From Rhododendron vialii (Eukaryota; Streptophyta; Magnoliopsida; Ericales; Ericaceae): 64,000 nt of DNA. Made by a program: the position numbers and the translations under genes. Positions 11,691 through 22,642 of the stretch are shown here, one piece after another. The DNA lies in assembly GCF_030253575.1 (NCBI RefSeq), contig NC_080566.1, positions 7,015,501 through 7,079,500 of the forward strand, read 5' to 3'. Each line of letters starts with the position of its first letter. Positions within the stretch are counted from its first letter, which is position 1. The notes beneath the pieces were generated by a model. That model worked only from the letters and a program-made list of their open reading frames with translations, was not told where the DNA came from and searched no databases.

Positions 11691-12088
11691 AAAAGCCAAA
11701 TGAGCTAGTAATGAGTGTATAGAGAAATAAAGTAATGATTGAAAATATTGGTAATAATTGAATATACTATAGAGAGAAAAATGGAAAGTAATGATTGAAG
11801 ATATGAATAATAAGTTAAAAGAGAAATAAGATAATGATTAAAATCTATAGAAAATTAGTCTTAGGCCCATTATGTGAACTTATGAAGTTCACAAGTCCAG
11901 CTATTAATTTTATAAGGTTTCAAGTTCATTTTAGGGTACCCTTGAGTAGGGGTAGGGTACCCTAGAGTTTAGACATTTTCATAAAATTTTAGGATGCATT
12001 TTTTTATTATAAGATAAAATATGCTAGAGTTTAGGCACTTTTATAGGGTTTTAGGGTGCATTTTCCTATTATAGGGTTTTAGTGGGGA

Positions 12089-12240
12089 AATGATAATGCT
12101 AAAACTGTTTTTGTTAATGCCAAAACTGTTTTTGTTAGTGCCAACACTCCAATGCATGAAAGTCTTGTATATTGCACATGGTATAAGTCTTTTGTGCACT
12201 GAAGTTTTGGCATCAACAAAAACAGTTTTGGCATTATCAG
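12089..12240. mobile_element. MITE, 150 bp
   Basis: The terminal inverted repeat GATAATGCTAAAACTGTTTT at the left is complemented by AAAACAGTTTTGGCATTATC at the right. At the left end the unit AATGC.AAAACTGTTTTTGTTA is repeated in tandem. Non-coding. Confidence 0.7.
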
Positions 12241-12377
12241 TATCTTTTTTAGTGATTTAGGTATTTTCATAGGATTTAAGATTTTAGCCACTTTCGTAGG
12301 GTATCCTAGGATTTAGGTTGTGTGGACTTGTGACTTTACAAAATGTCTATAATGGATTTATCACTAAATCTCTTTCC

Positions 12378-12652
12378 CTTGTTCGGTTGTGGGTTTGAAT
12401 TTCTTTTTCCAAACTCAAATTCACTAATTACCTATATTTTCAATAATTACTTTCATTTTTCTCTCTACTCATTACTTCTATATCTAATCATTAATCTCAT
12501 TTCTCTCTTTATCTCTCTCCACTCATTATTCCTATTTCCAATTATTATCTTAATTTTTCTCCTCACTCATTATTCAAAAATTAAACCCAAAATTTTTTCA
12601 AATCCACAACTGAATAAGACTTTAAAATCTAAAATTCAAAACCCTTGACCGA
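12378..12652. mobile_element. TIR element
   Basis: The left end TTCGGTTGTGGGTTTGAATT is complemented at the right by AATTCAAAACCCTTGACCGAA. The interior consists of CT/AT-rich CTCATTATTCC units. Related to 8496-8672. Confidence 0.5.
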
Positions 12653-12739
12653 AGAAAGTTGGAGTATAACCCAATGGTTCCCCTTTTTCCTCCCAAAACA
12701 GGCTGCAACCTATCACCTCCTAGGCTCCTACCCTCCCCG

Positions 12740-13680
12740 TCAGCTACTCCCACGGGTTCAAATCTCATCCAGTATTCTGCCATCCATTGTGGTCCATTAA
12801 ATGGCTGGGATTTTCTCTAGGAAATCCAAGCTTCCTCATGATGCCACGTTCACTCTTCATTTTGCTCTCAAATGGCACTCTAAACTTGCTGACAGAAAAA
12901 CGGCATTTAACATGAAAAAAAATTATTCTTAAACGGGCATGATTTTGTGGAGTTCATTTTGGGTCCCACAAAAAATATTTAAATTATATGTTATTTTTAA
13001 TTTTTATTAATGGGTTCTTGTAAAAAATTAGAGCAACCCGATATTCGTAAGGACTTTTTCAATATTCGTAGGGATACTACGAATTTTGAAAAAGCCCTTA
13101 TCGATATCAAATTGAGTTAAATTTTTTAAAAATCCACAAAAAAATATTTTAAAAATAACTTACGGTTTGAATCATCTTTGTAGAACCCGCAATGGGCCTG
13201 CCAAAAATAAAAAAAAAATGAAGCAATTTACTCCCTGTTTGGTACCCATTAAATGGGCAACGAATTTTTTTTTTTTTGCAGAGCCCATTATTTATTCTTA
13301 AAATATTTTTTGATATCGATAAGGATTCTTTCAGAAGTCATAGAGTATTTCAGAATTCGTAGGATCTCTACGAAAGTTGAAAAAGTCATTACGAATATCG
13401 GGTTGCTCAATTTTTTTACAAGTCATAAAAAAATATTTTAAAGAATAACTTGGTGTTTTAATCATCTTTGTGGGACTCAAAATGAGCCTCACAAAATCAT
13501 ACCCATTTAAGAATAAATTTTTTCATGTTAAATGCCGGTTTTCCGTCAGCAAGTTCATTTGAGAGCAAAATGAAGAGTGGACGTGGTATCATGGGGAAGC
13601 TTGGATGTCCTAGAGAAAATCTCAGTCATTCAATGGACCACAATGGATGGTAGAATACTGGATGATATTTGAACCCCCAT
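12740..13680. repeat. Long fold-back element, about 0.94 kb
   Basis: Large inverted repeat with arms of roughly 400 bp. The left arm has GGTTCAAATCTCATCCAGTA, ATGGTGGTCC-like and TTGCTCTCAAATG blocks. The right arm carries their complements in reverse order, ending ATACTGGATGATATTTGAACC. Inner arms include 'aacccgatattcgtaaggac' and its complement. There is no reading frame of note. Arm divergence (several indels) suggests moderate age. Confidence 0.75.
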
Positions 13681-13723
13681 CATCTCCTACCGTTTTACTC
13701 CCCCATAATTACCCACCACCTCT

Positions 13724-13967
13724 CAGGCTCCGTTTCAGAACAAAAAATAAGTTCTTATTTTTTAAAAAGACAATTTCAAACTCAAAAATTATGAGTTTAT
13801 TGAAATCTAAAAATATGCAATATGAATCTTATTTGAAAGATTTCGATGAAATCTTTTATACGATGCAAAAAAAAATTTAAAAAATTATTTTTCATTTATT
13901 TTATTTTTGAATTTAAAAATATAAAATAAGCTTCTTATTTTTTAAAAAAATTTCTGGAACGAGGCCT
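13724..13967. mobile_element. TIR element, family with 8120-8365
   Basis: The left end is GGCTCCGTTTCAGAAC followed by AATAAGTTCTTATTTTTTAA; the right end is AATAAGCTTCTTATTTTTTAA followed by CTGGAACGAGGCC. The arms are inverted around an AT-rich centre. Non-autonomous. Confidence 0.6.
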
Positions 13968-14118
13968 CACTCTCTCTCCAACCCTCCATAAATACCCCAC
14001 ACATTTCCTTGAAGCAGCACACCAACGCACAACACCGCTTCATTTTTTTCTTTTGCTTTGCTTCATTTGGTTGAAGTTTAGAGTTTGGTTGAAGTTTAGA
14101 GAGAGAGATAGAAAGCTA

Positions 14119-14266
14119 GAGACAAAGAAAATTTATCCGAAAGTATTTTGAAAAGATTAACTAGTGGTTGAGATTCACTTTGATGTATGTGATACAATTA
14201 TTAAAGTAATTCTCAACCATTGATTGCTGTTTTCGAAATACTTTCGTGATAAATTTTTTTTGTACC
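14119..14266. mobile_element. MITE copy 1 (partner at 49385)
   Basis: 148-bp element whose long imperfect terminal inverted repeat begins GAGACAAAGAAAATTTATCC at the left; the right end is the complement of GGTACAAAAAAAATTTATC. It is flanked on both sides by TA within CTA. The internal AACTAGTGGTTGAGATTCAC is shared with the copy at 49385-49533. It lies about 310 bp upstream of F-box locus 2. Confidence 0.75.
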
Positions 14267-14575
14267 TACCATTTCCCTTGGGTGCGAGAAAAGGCTAGAA
14301 GAAACAGAAAGAAAAAAGGTTAGATTCAAGTCCGCCACCTTGCCACAACCACATCTCCACCCCACAAGACGACCATTCGATCTTAGTTTCTAGCTCCAAG
14401 AATTTTAGAAGTTGTTTTTGATTCTAGAAAAAGAAAATTTTAATTTCTTAATTTACTAACTAGATTCACGGGTCTTCTTTAATTTATTGTGGATTTTTCT
14501 GTTCAAAAAAGACCATCATCTCAGATTTCTGTATTGTTATCTCCAGAGGAACGGCATCTCTATCGCCGCCATCAA

Positions 14576-15742
14576 ATGGCGAACGGAAAGCTGCCTGAAG
14601 AGTTGCACATGGAGATTCTGTGCAGGCTTCCGGTGAAATCCCTTCTTCGATCCAAATCCGTCTGCAAGAACTGGTACTCTCTTATCCGAAACCCTGCCTT
14701 CATTTCTCTCCGCAGCAAACACTCCGCCGAAAACACCGACTGCCTCCTCGTTAAGCGATCCCTCAATGGTGGCGCCTGCTTGTCCTTTGTCCCAAACGAA
14801 ACCACAGTTGAGGATATTGATATATCTTTCACCGGTCTAGAGTCTCTAGACATTAGAGATCTCCAGCTATTGGGTCCTTGCAACGGCGTCGTTTGTCTCG
14901 CTAAAGGCTGGTTTAACTCAACCATGGTGATATGCAACCCATCAATGAGAGAATTCAGGGTACTTCCTCGACCCTCTCATAAAAAAGACCACGAAAATAA
15001 TATGGGATTTGGGTTTGATCCATCTACGAATGACTATAAAGTGGTTAAGTTCGGCGTTTTGGATCGAAATTCTAACAATCTTCTTCTTGAAGTTGGCAAA
15101 ACATTTGAAATATATGATTTGAGTACAGATTCTTGGAGGAAAGTTGATGTGAACCCCCATAATATTGGATTCGATTTGGATTTCAATTTCTTAAAATGCA
15201 CTTCGTGGAAAGGGGGTTGTTACTGGTACATTTCCTGCTCTGATGGTGCTGATGCAATTATTGTCTTTCGGTTGACCGACGAGGTGTTCGATGAAATCCC
15301 TGTTCCAGAAGTTTCGTTAGCCAATAGTTATACCACGGAAAGGGAACTTTTCATTCTGGATGATTCCCTTGCCATGGTTCGTTATCCATCTGAGTGGTTA
15401 CATCCATCGGGGTTAACAAGGGGGTATATTCCGTTGATGAAGTGCTTTGGCGTATGGGTTATGGATGAGGACGGGGTTGAGGTGTCTTGGACTAAAAAAC
15501 TCACTATTGGACCTCTACAGGGGCCCAACTTTGCGTTGGGATTTCGGCGAAATGGCGAGTTCCTCTGTGAGACCGGTGGTGGACAAATGGTGTCGTATCA
15601 CATAGATACCCAACACATAAAGGAATATCAAGTGTACGGTGATCCTACCCCAGAACGTTTACAAGTTATTGTATACACTGAGAGCTTGATTTCAGTCAAG
15701 AGCAACAATAAGCATGATGCACACGATGGTTTGAATATGTAA
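14576..15742 (+). CDS. F-box/FBA-domain protein (locus 2)
   Basis: The ATG at 14576 (MANGKLPEELHMEIL) is preferred over an upstream in-frame codon at 14489, because alignment with locus 4 starts exactly there and the upstream residues are not conserved. The product has 388 residues: F-box at about 5-46 (CRLPVKSLLRSKSVCKNWYS), then an FBA domain with CNGVVCL, CNPSMREFRVLP, MGFGFDPSTNDYKVVKF, FEIYDLSTDSWRKVD, SWKGGCYWY, SWTKKLTIGPLQGP and YTESLISVK. It is a very close paralogue of locus 4 (25441-26595). The flanks are duplicated too: the 5' flank carries the same 'ctagattca' and CTTCTTTAATTTATTGTGG block and the 3' flank the same retroposon. Relative to locus 4 it has an extra segment (LTRGYIPLMKCFG versus LTRGKCFD), so a four-residue indel separates them. 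No intron or frame damage is visible. Confidence 0.92.
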   Translation: MANGKLPEELHMEILCRLPVKSLLRSKSVCKNWYSLIRNPAFISLRSKHSAENTDCLLVKRSLNGGACLSFVPNETTVEDIDISFTGLESLDIRDLQLLGPCNGVVCLAKGWFNSTMVICNPSMREFRVLPRPSHKKDHENNMGFGFDPSTNDYKVVKFGVLDRNSNNLLLEVGKTFEIYDLSTDSWRKVDVNPHNIGFDLDFNFLKCTSWKGGCYWYISCSDGADAIIVFRLTDEVFDEIPVPEVSLANSYTTERELFILDDSLAMVRYPSEWLHPSGLTRGYIPLMKCFGVWVMDEDGVEVSWTKKLTIGPLQGPNFALGFRRNGEFLCETGGGQMVSYHIDTQHIKEYQVYGDPTPERLQVIVYTESLISVKSNNKHDAHDGLNM

Positions 15743-16790
15743 CTCGAGTATGGCTTTCCTATCCTCTACTAATTAACTGGTGGTTCGTACATCATGGGGC
15801 ATAAATGAGTCTTTCCTATCCTCTACTGTCAAGTCCTTTGGCGGTCGCTGCAATTTCCCTTGCTTAAAGACGAAAAAAGTTGGTAAATTAGTGGCTGCCA
15901 TTAGCTATTTAGAGGTCTCCTTGGGACTTGATTGTCTTCTACTCAAAAAAGCATTGACAATGAAAGCTATTATGATGAAAACCAACTGATCTGTTTGTCT
16001 TGGCATATTCCACCAGTGGTTTTCTCTTGTACTTGCTCTGTTTTGATGCAGTTGTAGCTTGTAGTTGCTTAGTCTGTTGTTGCATTTGTAGTTGTGTTGC
16101 AGCTTAGGGTCTGTTGTAGTTCTGTTTGTTTGGTTTTGTAGGTGTATGCCCCTCTAGTCTTGTATGTTTCCTTGGTTTTCCAATGGAAATTAAGTCACCA
16201 AAAAAAAATGAAAGCTATTCTGACTCCATGCAGAGAAAGGGAAGGTTGGATTTTCCATGGCTTGGACACAGATAAGCCTCTCTTTCTTTCATTGTACCTA
16301 TAGTTTACTTTGGGTTCTCTTCATATGTTCCATAATCAAGTTTGTTTACTCATTCACAAGGATTTTTTGTCAGCATCTGATGCAATGTGGTCAGCTTATC
16401 AAAACAGGTCTGTGAGTTTCCTGCTTCTGCAAAAGGCAGATAGCCAAGAGAGGTTTGTCTTTGGATTTTTGCTGAGATGGGGTATGATGCAAGATGTAAA
16501 AAGCAACTGTAGTTTGCTTGGGTTTCCTTCAAGTTTCATCGCTTGGCCACGGGTAGCCTTTTTTGCTTAATTGTACCTATAGTTTACTTGGTTTTCTTTG
16601 TTATGTTTCATAGTCAAGTTGTCTGTCTCCAAATCGGGTCGTAATCAGAACTCTTATGTTGAGAATCACATTGAAGTGGTTTCTCATCCTATCATTTACA
16701 TCTCACGAGTCAATTTCCGTGAGAATCTGATGCAACGCGATCATCTCAGTACATCAGTCTGAGTTTCCTGCTAATGAAAATGGCAGACAC
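15743..16790 (+). other. 3' flank of F-box locus 2, duplicated at 26596-27650
   Basis: Collinear with the 3' flank of locus 4 over about 1 kb, beginning with CTTTCCTATCCTCTAC and continuing through the retroposon at 15972-16206, then TCCATGCAGAGAAAGGGAAG and GCATCTGATGCAATG. It probably contains the 3' UTR. Open frames within it are short and not conserved as protein between the two copies. Confidence 0.7.
15972..16206 (+). mobile_element. Retroposon 3' end with target duplication
   Basis: 235-bp insertion ending in poly-A (16200-16208), preceded by a TTTTCCAATGGAAATTAAGT-like tail typical of plant LINE 3' ends. A 13-bp target-site duplication, AATGAAAGCTATT, flanks it (15959-15971 and 16207-16219). 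The unfilled site exists in the 3' flank of locus 6: near 34622-34645 the minus strand reads GACAATGAAAGCTATTC with no insertion. It is probably a 5'-truncated LINE or a SINE. The copy at 26824-27042 arose with the segmental duplication, not by independent insertion. Confidence 0.75.
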
Positions 16791-16889
16791 CCTAGGGGAG
16801 TTTATGCAAGAATTCTTTCACTGGAAACTGAAGAATTTGATGCCGATAAATTTGAAGGGGTCTTTGATTGATGATATCGCTGTTCAAAA

Positions 16890-17110
16890 AAAATATTGAA
16901 GATGTCTGTGCTCGTGGTTACTGAATGCTGCAAAATATATTCTTTGATGATTTTGTTCGAGATGAGGTGCAAATTGGGAAGAAGACACAAGGTTAATCTT
17001 TTGGAAACATACCTCACATTAGGCATGTTAGTGGACCGAATTGAATCTGAATTCGACAAATCCGATCTATTCACAGGCCTACCTCGTATTACCTTCCATC
17101 CAACCTAATG
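16890..17110 (+). other. Distal 3' flank block, coding-like but unassigned
   Basis: Contains ATGTCTGTGCTCGTGGTTAC and reads on as a short open frame (MSVLVVTECC...). Homologous stretches occur at 33790-33921 (minus strand, MSEHVVTNSCEI...), 37920-38110, 47760-47900 and 48470-48590. The block always lies 1-1.5 kb downstream of an F-box locus. The frame is not maintained among copies, so it is more likely untranslated or decayed than a gene. Confidence 0.4.
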
Positions 17111-17940
17111 TGGCACATCACCCCCGAAACTATCCAGTGGTGGGGTTGTGATCTAAAAGCTTCAAGTTAATGATGACGAGATTTCAATCTAAATTTGTAC
17201 TTAAAATTCAGATTTATCAATTAAGGTACTATTCCATCTGAATAGTTTAATTGATAAATCTTACTAATTGATTAATTGATAAATCTTACTACTTTTGGGA
17301 GTTCATGCAAATTTTGAATTGGTTATATATTGTTTTCCAGTATAAAATTTTAGGTGATTTTGAAAACTTCGTTTAATAGTACTAATCAGTTATCAAGATC
17401 TATCATGCAAAATTCATATTGAAGGTAAAAAGTAGTATAACCAATTTACTATCCGGTAAGGATGAAATGGTGGAATAGAAATGGGGACTGATACCAAATG
17501 AAACTTCTACTTGTAGTGATAGTAAAAATATCATTAAGGACCGGATAAGTATGAGCAACAGTTAGCAGATGTAGATGTAGATATGAAAAATAAGAACTTG
17601 GAAATCGTGTAGTGTGGGCTGCACACTACAGAGACCGTAGCGGCCGTCTATTTTTACGCCGATGGTTTCAATTTCATCCAAACTCCTATTGCTTCAAATT
17701 GTCCATGGCTCATATTACAATTCAAGTTGTACATTACCAAAATAAACGGCCGCGTTTCGGCCCTAGAGCAGCCCACCCTAGAGCATCCCCTGTTCTTCAA
17801 TAAGGGAAGTGGGCAACTGTGCAGCCAAAGCGAACTGCCAAAACGAACAAACCCAAATAAAATGGCGATGTCTTCATCGATATCCAAAGAGTTTTGAGTT
17901 TTCGTTTCTATATGCGTTTCTTTCTTCGCACCATCAAATC
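17110..17940. other. Intergenic stretch upstream of F-box locus 3
   Basis: AT-rich, with a short duplicated unit TTAATTGATAAATCTTACTA (about 17250-17290). The 340 bp before the start codon of locus 3 is more GC-balanced and probably holds its promoter and leader, but no clear TATA element was seen. Confidence 0.4.
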
Positions 17941-17942
17941 CA

Positions 17943-19118
17943 ATGGCGATCGAAAACCTATCCGAAGATTTGCTCATGGAGATTCTCTGGAGGCTTCCTG
18001 TGAAATCCCTGCTTCAACTCAAGTCAGTCTGCAAGAACTGGTACGCTCTCATCCAAAACCTCAACTTCATTTACCTCCACCACGATCGCGCCGCCTCTAT
18101 CGCCGCCGATGAAAACACCGACTGCCTCCTCGTTAAGCGATTCCTCGATGGCGGCGAGGGCGGCGTCGCCTTGTCCTTTGTCCCAAACGAAACCCCAGTT
18201 GGAGATATTGATATGCTATCTGCCACTGGTCTGGATGTTAAAGAACTGCGAATCTTGGGTCCTTGTAACGGCGTCGTTTGTCTCACCAGATTCGCTTTGA
18301 ACTCCACCATTGTGATTTGCAACCCTTCAATGAAAGAATTCAGGATACTTCCTCAACCTTCTTACAAAAATGACCATACTACTAATTTGGGATTTGGGTA
18401 TGATCCCTTTTCAGATGATTATAAAGTGGTTAGATTCACGATGATGAGTACAGATTTACTCACTTGGGGCATTGATGAAATGATTGAAATATATGACTCG
18501 AGTACAGATTCTTGGAGGGAAGTTGACACTGAGTCCCCTATACAGTCTGGTTTCTACTGTTGTCATGATTCGTACACATCGTGGAATTGGGATTGTTTCT
18601 GGTACGCCTACCATAAACATGGTGGTAGTCCCGTGATTATGGCGTTTAGCATGACCAACGAGGTTTTTGAAGAGATGCCCGTGCCAGAAGTTTGCTTGTT
18701 AGACCAGCACAGTGAAAAGAAACTTTTTGTTTTGAACGATTCCCTTGTCATGGTTATTTATCCAAAGTGGTGGTCAGACCCATCTTGGATTCCACCTGAG
18801 GACTTTATGTCGAAGACCTTTGACATATGGGTAATGAATGAAGAGGATGTTGAGGTGTCCTGGACTAAAAAGTTCACTATCGGACCCTTCCAGGGACTCG
18901 AATGGGCATTGGGATTTCGCCAAAATGGTGAGTTCCTCGTGGAGAGCAACTATGGACAAATGATGTCGTACAACCTTAATACTCAAGAAAGAAAGGAGTA
19001 TCAAGTCCATGACCAAGTACAAGGTCGTCCTCCACCTCCACATTTACAAGTTCTTCCATACACAGAGAGCTTGGTTTCGGTCAACAGAGGCAATGAGCAT
19101 GATGGACACGTTGAGTAG
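17943..19118 (+). CDS. F-box/FBA-domain protein (locus 3)
   Basis: 391 residues from the ATG at 17943 (MAIENLSEDLLMEIL). The F-box is at about 5-46 with WRLPVKSLLQLKSVCKNWYA; leucine-glutamine replaces the LLRSK of its neighbours. The FBA domain contains CNGVVCL, CNPSMKEFRILP, LGFGYDPFSDDYKVVRF, IEIYDSSTDSWREVD, SWNWDCFWYAY, SWTKKFTIGPFQGLEWALGF and YTESLVSVN. It resembles locus 1 more than loci 2, 4 and 5 (shared MAIxNL start, NDSLVMVIYP, MTNEVFEEMPVPEVCLL). The final VSVNRGNEHDGHVE departs slightly from VSVKRHNE. The frame is intact and intronless. The proximal 3' flank (19119-19890) partly matches other loci. Confidence 0.92.
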   Translation: MAIENLSEDLLMEILWRLPVKSLLQLKSVCKNWYALIQNLNFIYLHHDRAASIAADENTDCLLVKRFLDGGEGGVALSFVPNETPVGDIDMLSATGLDVKELRILGPCNGVVCLTRFALNSTIVICNPSMKEFRILPQPSYKNDHTTNLGFGYDPFSDDYKVVRFTMMSTDLLTWGIDEMIEIYDSSTDSWREVDTESPIQSGFYCCHDSYTSWNWDCFWYAYHKHGGSPVIMAFSMTNEVFEEMPVPEVCLLDQHSEKKLFVLNDSLVMVIYPKWWSDPSWIPPEDFMSKTFDIWVMNEEDVEVSWTKKFTIGPFQGLEWALGFRQNGEFLVESNYGQMMSYNLNTQERKEYQVHDQVQGRPPPPHLQVLPYTESLVSVNRGNEHDGHVE

Positions 19119-19890
19119 TATATATAACTCCTCTATGAGCTTTTGTAAACCTCGAATGGTTTGAAAGTACGTTTATGTTGCACAATGGGCTCGTGAATCC
19201 TTTTGGCGGTTGCTGCCATTTGCAATACTACTAAAGGTAAAAGATGGTGGATGATTGGTTCCAATCAGCTTCTGAGAGGTTTCCTGGCAGTCTTCTTAGG
19301 TAATTTCTTTCAATATGCAAATAGATGCAGAGGAGGGAAAGGTTTTAGTTTCATGACTTTTATGATGGAAAACCAATGTTTACTATCTTGTGTCTTGAGT
19401 TTACTTCTCTTTTATTTCGGTATTTATTGGATTAGGGGATTTGCTCGCCTCCAAATTTGGTCTTAATCATACGATTTCCAACTGTTTCACTCTAATGTCA
19501 GTTGAATTTACTTGGGATTTTTGCATGTATTTTGAAATGGAATTTGCTTGCTTCCAAATTGTCTTTATTGTACTTTTGAGCTTGTCACTGTAATTTAAGG
19601 AAACACATTAAAGTTGTTTCTGAACCACAACAAACTATTTTGACTATGACCATCTGATGAAATTTGATTTTCTTTTCGAAATTCGTCTCTGAATTCCCTG
19701 TATTTGCCGAAGGCAAACACATAGGAAACACATAGGAGGAGTTCATAAGTGGATCAATGAATGATAGTATATTTACTCTTTGGCTGAGATAGGGTTATGA
19801 AGCAAGTTATTAATTCAGGAATTTGCCACCAATTTTAGTCTTTTACTGAAGATGCCTATAACATATGGTTACTAAAAGCCTAGTAGCTGC
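19119..19890 (+). other. 3' flank of F-box locus 3
   Basis: Begins with sequence resembling the other loci (GTTGCACAATGGGCTCGTGA, then 'cttttggcggttgctgcca', and further on 'catctgatgaaatttgattt'). Likely 3' UTR plus duplicated spacer. No protein was recognised. Confidence 0.45.
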
Positions 19891-19899
19891 AAAAATATA

Positions 19900-20086
19900 G
19901 GGAATTGATATTCGCGCTCCAAGATTTACTGCAGGCGCTCCACCTTTTTGTTTTTACACTGTGATGTTGCCAGCAATATCACAGTGTAAAAACAAAATAT
20001 ACACTGATGTTGCCAGCAACATCACAGTATAAAAACAAAAAGGTGGAGTGCCTGCAATAAATCTTGGAGCACGAAAATCAGTTCCC
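19900..20086. mobile_element. Palindromic MITE with 8-bp target duplication
   Basis: 187-bp, almost perfect inverted repeat. The left end GGGAATTGATATTCGCGCTC and the complement of GGGAACTGATTTTCGTGCTC at the right continue through TTACTGCAGGCGCTCCACC to a centre built of ATCACAGTGTAAAAACAAAA repeats. It is flanked by AAAATATA on both sides (19892-19899 and 20087-20094). An 8-bp duplication suggests hAT. The arms are well preserved, so the insertion looks recent. Confidence 0.8.
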
Positions 20087-20240
20087 AAAATATAATATGT
20101 ACTGACATTGCACGTTGCACAAGATTAGAAGCAAATTGAGATGAAACAAGGTGAATCATTAGAAACCGTAGATCATATCTTCTAATGTCATTGTATTACC
20201 CATTAACATGTCCAGTGCCACCAATTTCATGTTCAGTAAA

Positions 20241-20467
20241 CCCCAAGGGGTTGGCCTGGTGGTCAAGGCCTAGGACTTAGAGGTTTGCTCCCTCCTAAGA
20301 TTTCAGGTTTGAAACCTCACAGGTGCTATCAACTCCTTTAGAGCCAATCTATAGGGAGCAATATCTCCAGCTTTAATCAGGTTCCCCGCAAGTGGGCGGT
20401 GGAATTGAACCCCCAGGATTAGTCAAGGTGCGTAAGTTGACCCGGACATCTGAATTATCAAAAAAAA
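20241..20467 (+). mobile_element. tRNA-derived SINE
   Basis: A pol III-type head with an A box-like TGGCCTGGTGGTCAAGG and a B box-like GGTTTGAAACC (20308-20318). The body includes AGGTTCCCCGCAAGTGGGCG, followed by TTGAACCCCCAGGATTAG and an A-tail at 20460-20467. This is typical of a full-length plant SINE of about 230 bp. A clear target duplication was not found. Confidence 0.75.
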
Positions 20468-20469
20468 TT

Positions 20470-22640
20470 CCTGTTAAGTCGTATTATTTCCTTGTAAAAC
20501 AATTTGAAAATAGCTGAGTGTCTGCTTTGTGTAAGTCGCTTTACTAACGTAGCATTTTACTAACGTAGCATGTTTCTTTTTCTCTGTGTGGGGGATTCAT
20601 GGAACCTCAGATTGTTGCATTAGCGTTTCATTGTTATTGTGCTATGCTCAATACCTGTCATTTTGATGTTTCATGCATATGTTCGACTTACTCATGAAGG
20701 ACGATGCCTAATTCACTTTCCTCTTCACCTTTTCGTCTTCTTTCCTCTACATTATGCAATTATGCAGCGTAAATTTTTTTGAGTTCCACTCTTGCCAATT
20801 GCATTAGCATGTGTTCTAGGAAGTTGTCACTTTGGTACCTAAGAGCGACTTAATCGGGTATCGATTTACATCCTAGGTCAATTATGATCTCTTTTTACAA
20901 CTGGCAAAGAACAAATGGTGTGGCTACTGAATTGATGGTTCAGGAACATTTGGCCGGTTCATACAATTCCAGTTTCATGTCACTCCTTTCTGATTGAAAT
21001 ATCTGCCTTTTCCTGTGTACATGCATCGAAATATAACAGGGCAAAGTAGTATAAACGTGATAATTTTCTTCAACCACTGTTTTTTTCAGGATAGTCGCAT
21101 GCTGCCTATTGTTGATATCTTTATTCTTGTGTCTGAGAATCCTTTTCTTTCAACCTAATAGTTTTGAGTCAGTTGTACCGCATCCTCCTGCCATCTTGCT
21201 CTAGTATCTAATCCAGATCCGAGTGAGTTTCTAGTTCATTTCCACCTCACATTTCACTCGTCTGTAGGTTTCCCTTTTTGTACATGGCGATTGTTCAGGA
21301 GCAATGTGATAAGGTGATTGAAGAAAGCAAAATGAGAATATAAAAATCTCCTCTAGGGATAGTTTTTGAATTGTGGCTCTATCGACTATCATCCAGATTT
21401 GGGAATTGATTATGACAAAATGTATTATCTTACCTGCTCCCAAACAACAAGAATCCAAATATATAAAATGTAAAAACCTAAAAATTTGGCTCCCAAACAC
21501 CCCTTAACTCAGTAATTACAAATAGCCCACGAATTGGACAGGACGAGGATGAGGAGGAGAATGAGAGAAGAAGAACACTTCAAGTTATTTATTTATTTAT
21601 TAAATTTCAATACGAAGGTTTGTGTGTGTGTGTTGGGGGGGGGTGGGGGGTGTGGTGTGGTGTGTGTATGATATATGCGGCTCTGTGTGGTATGATGAGT
21701 TTTATGTTCCTTTTTTTGGTATCCATGACATCGTTAGGAGAAAATGCAAATGCAAAGAAATTTCTTCCATCAAAGATGGATCCTTTTCAGCTTTTCCCCT
21801 TTCTAAATTATTTTTTGCATTATTTCTACGGCTTGGGTATTTGACTATTTGGTGGTGAAGTGATTTTGTCGCTCTGGGCCATGGAAATTAGAAACCATGG
21901 AAGCAATTTCGTGGTCCAGATTTTTGAAATATTGCGTACGGGAGTTGTATCACCTTTGTGCAGGTTCGGAGATTGGTGGTGGTGCATGGTGGCGGCAAGA
22001 GGAAGATGAGAGTGCGTAGTGAGAAAATAAAGGGTAATTTTGAGATTTCGACCCTTGAAATGTCGAAGTCTTTTTTTTTTTTTAAATTTTTCTGAAGGCT
22101 CCAATGAGTAAGCCCACCTAACCAAGAGAAGAAATACCTGAGGCTAAAAGAAACCTCTCACAGTCTGACAATCTAGGCCAACAAATGTTTTACTTAACAC
22201 TGATCTAAAAAGGAGAGAAGAGAACCTAATGACACATCACCTTGCGTTTCTTAGAAGCCAAGGCAGATTTCGCAGGCTTGATATACGTGTTTTAGGTGTT
22301 TTATTCTCTTAGTTAGGCGGGCTTATTACTCCGCCATTTTCTTGTTTTCTACTGTATTTGGGAACATGTATCGAGCACAGTATCTCTCTTTTAGATTTTT
22401 GTTAATTACCTACCTCGTGAAGGTATCTTAAGTTTTTGGTTAATTACCCATACGATGGATAAGCAAACGACTTGAGCCCGTAAGTAGTAACCAAAAAAAT
22501 ATAGATTCCCGTTCCATCATCAGCTACAGCTTCTAATCTAAGCGAATTCTAGAGAACATAAGATATTCTCTATTTTATCCTTTTCTAATAATAAGAATAA
22601 GAGATGTTTCTCGATAAATCCCTTTGCCCTCATTCTTCGA
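20470..22640. other. Long intergenic stretch, no intact gene
   Basis: Between 20560 and 20840 it contains a copy of the distal F-box 3' flank block (GTGTTCTAGGAAGTTGTC, as at 38320 and 48925). A GT-rich microsatellite lies at 21618-21668. A short coding-like stretch at about 21283-21340 (MAIVQEQCDKVIEESK in one frame) has no recognised family. Otherwise nothing was recognised. Confidence 0.4.
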
Positions 22641-22642
22641 AG

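Noticed and set aside
14537-14937. Minus-strand open frames opposite F-box locus 2, and similar ones opposite loci 3, 4, 5, 9, 10 and 11
   Set aside because: They are antisense shadows of conserved F-box codons. Their translations (SVFSAE, KLGFWMREYQFLQTDL and the like) recur at every locus only because the sense codons are conserved.
21618-21858. Overlapping frames starting MCVCVGGG and MCVCWGG
   Set aside because: Their starts are translations of a GT/GGGG microsatellite and two frames are open at once, which marks low-complexity sequence.
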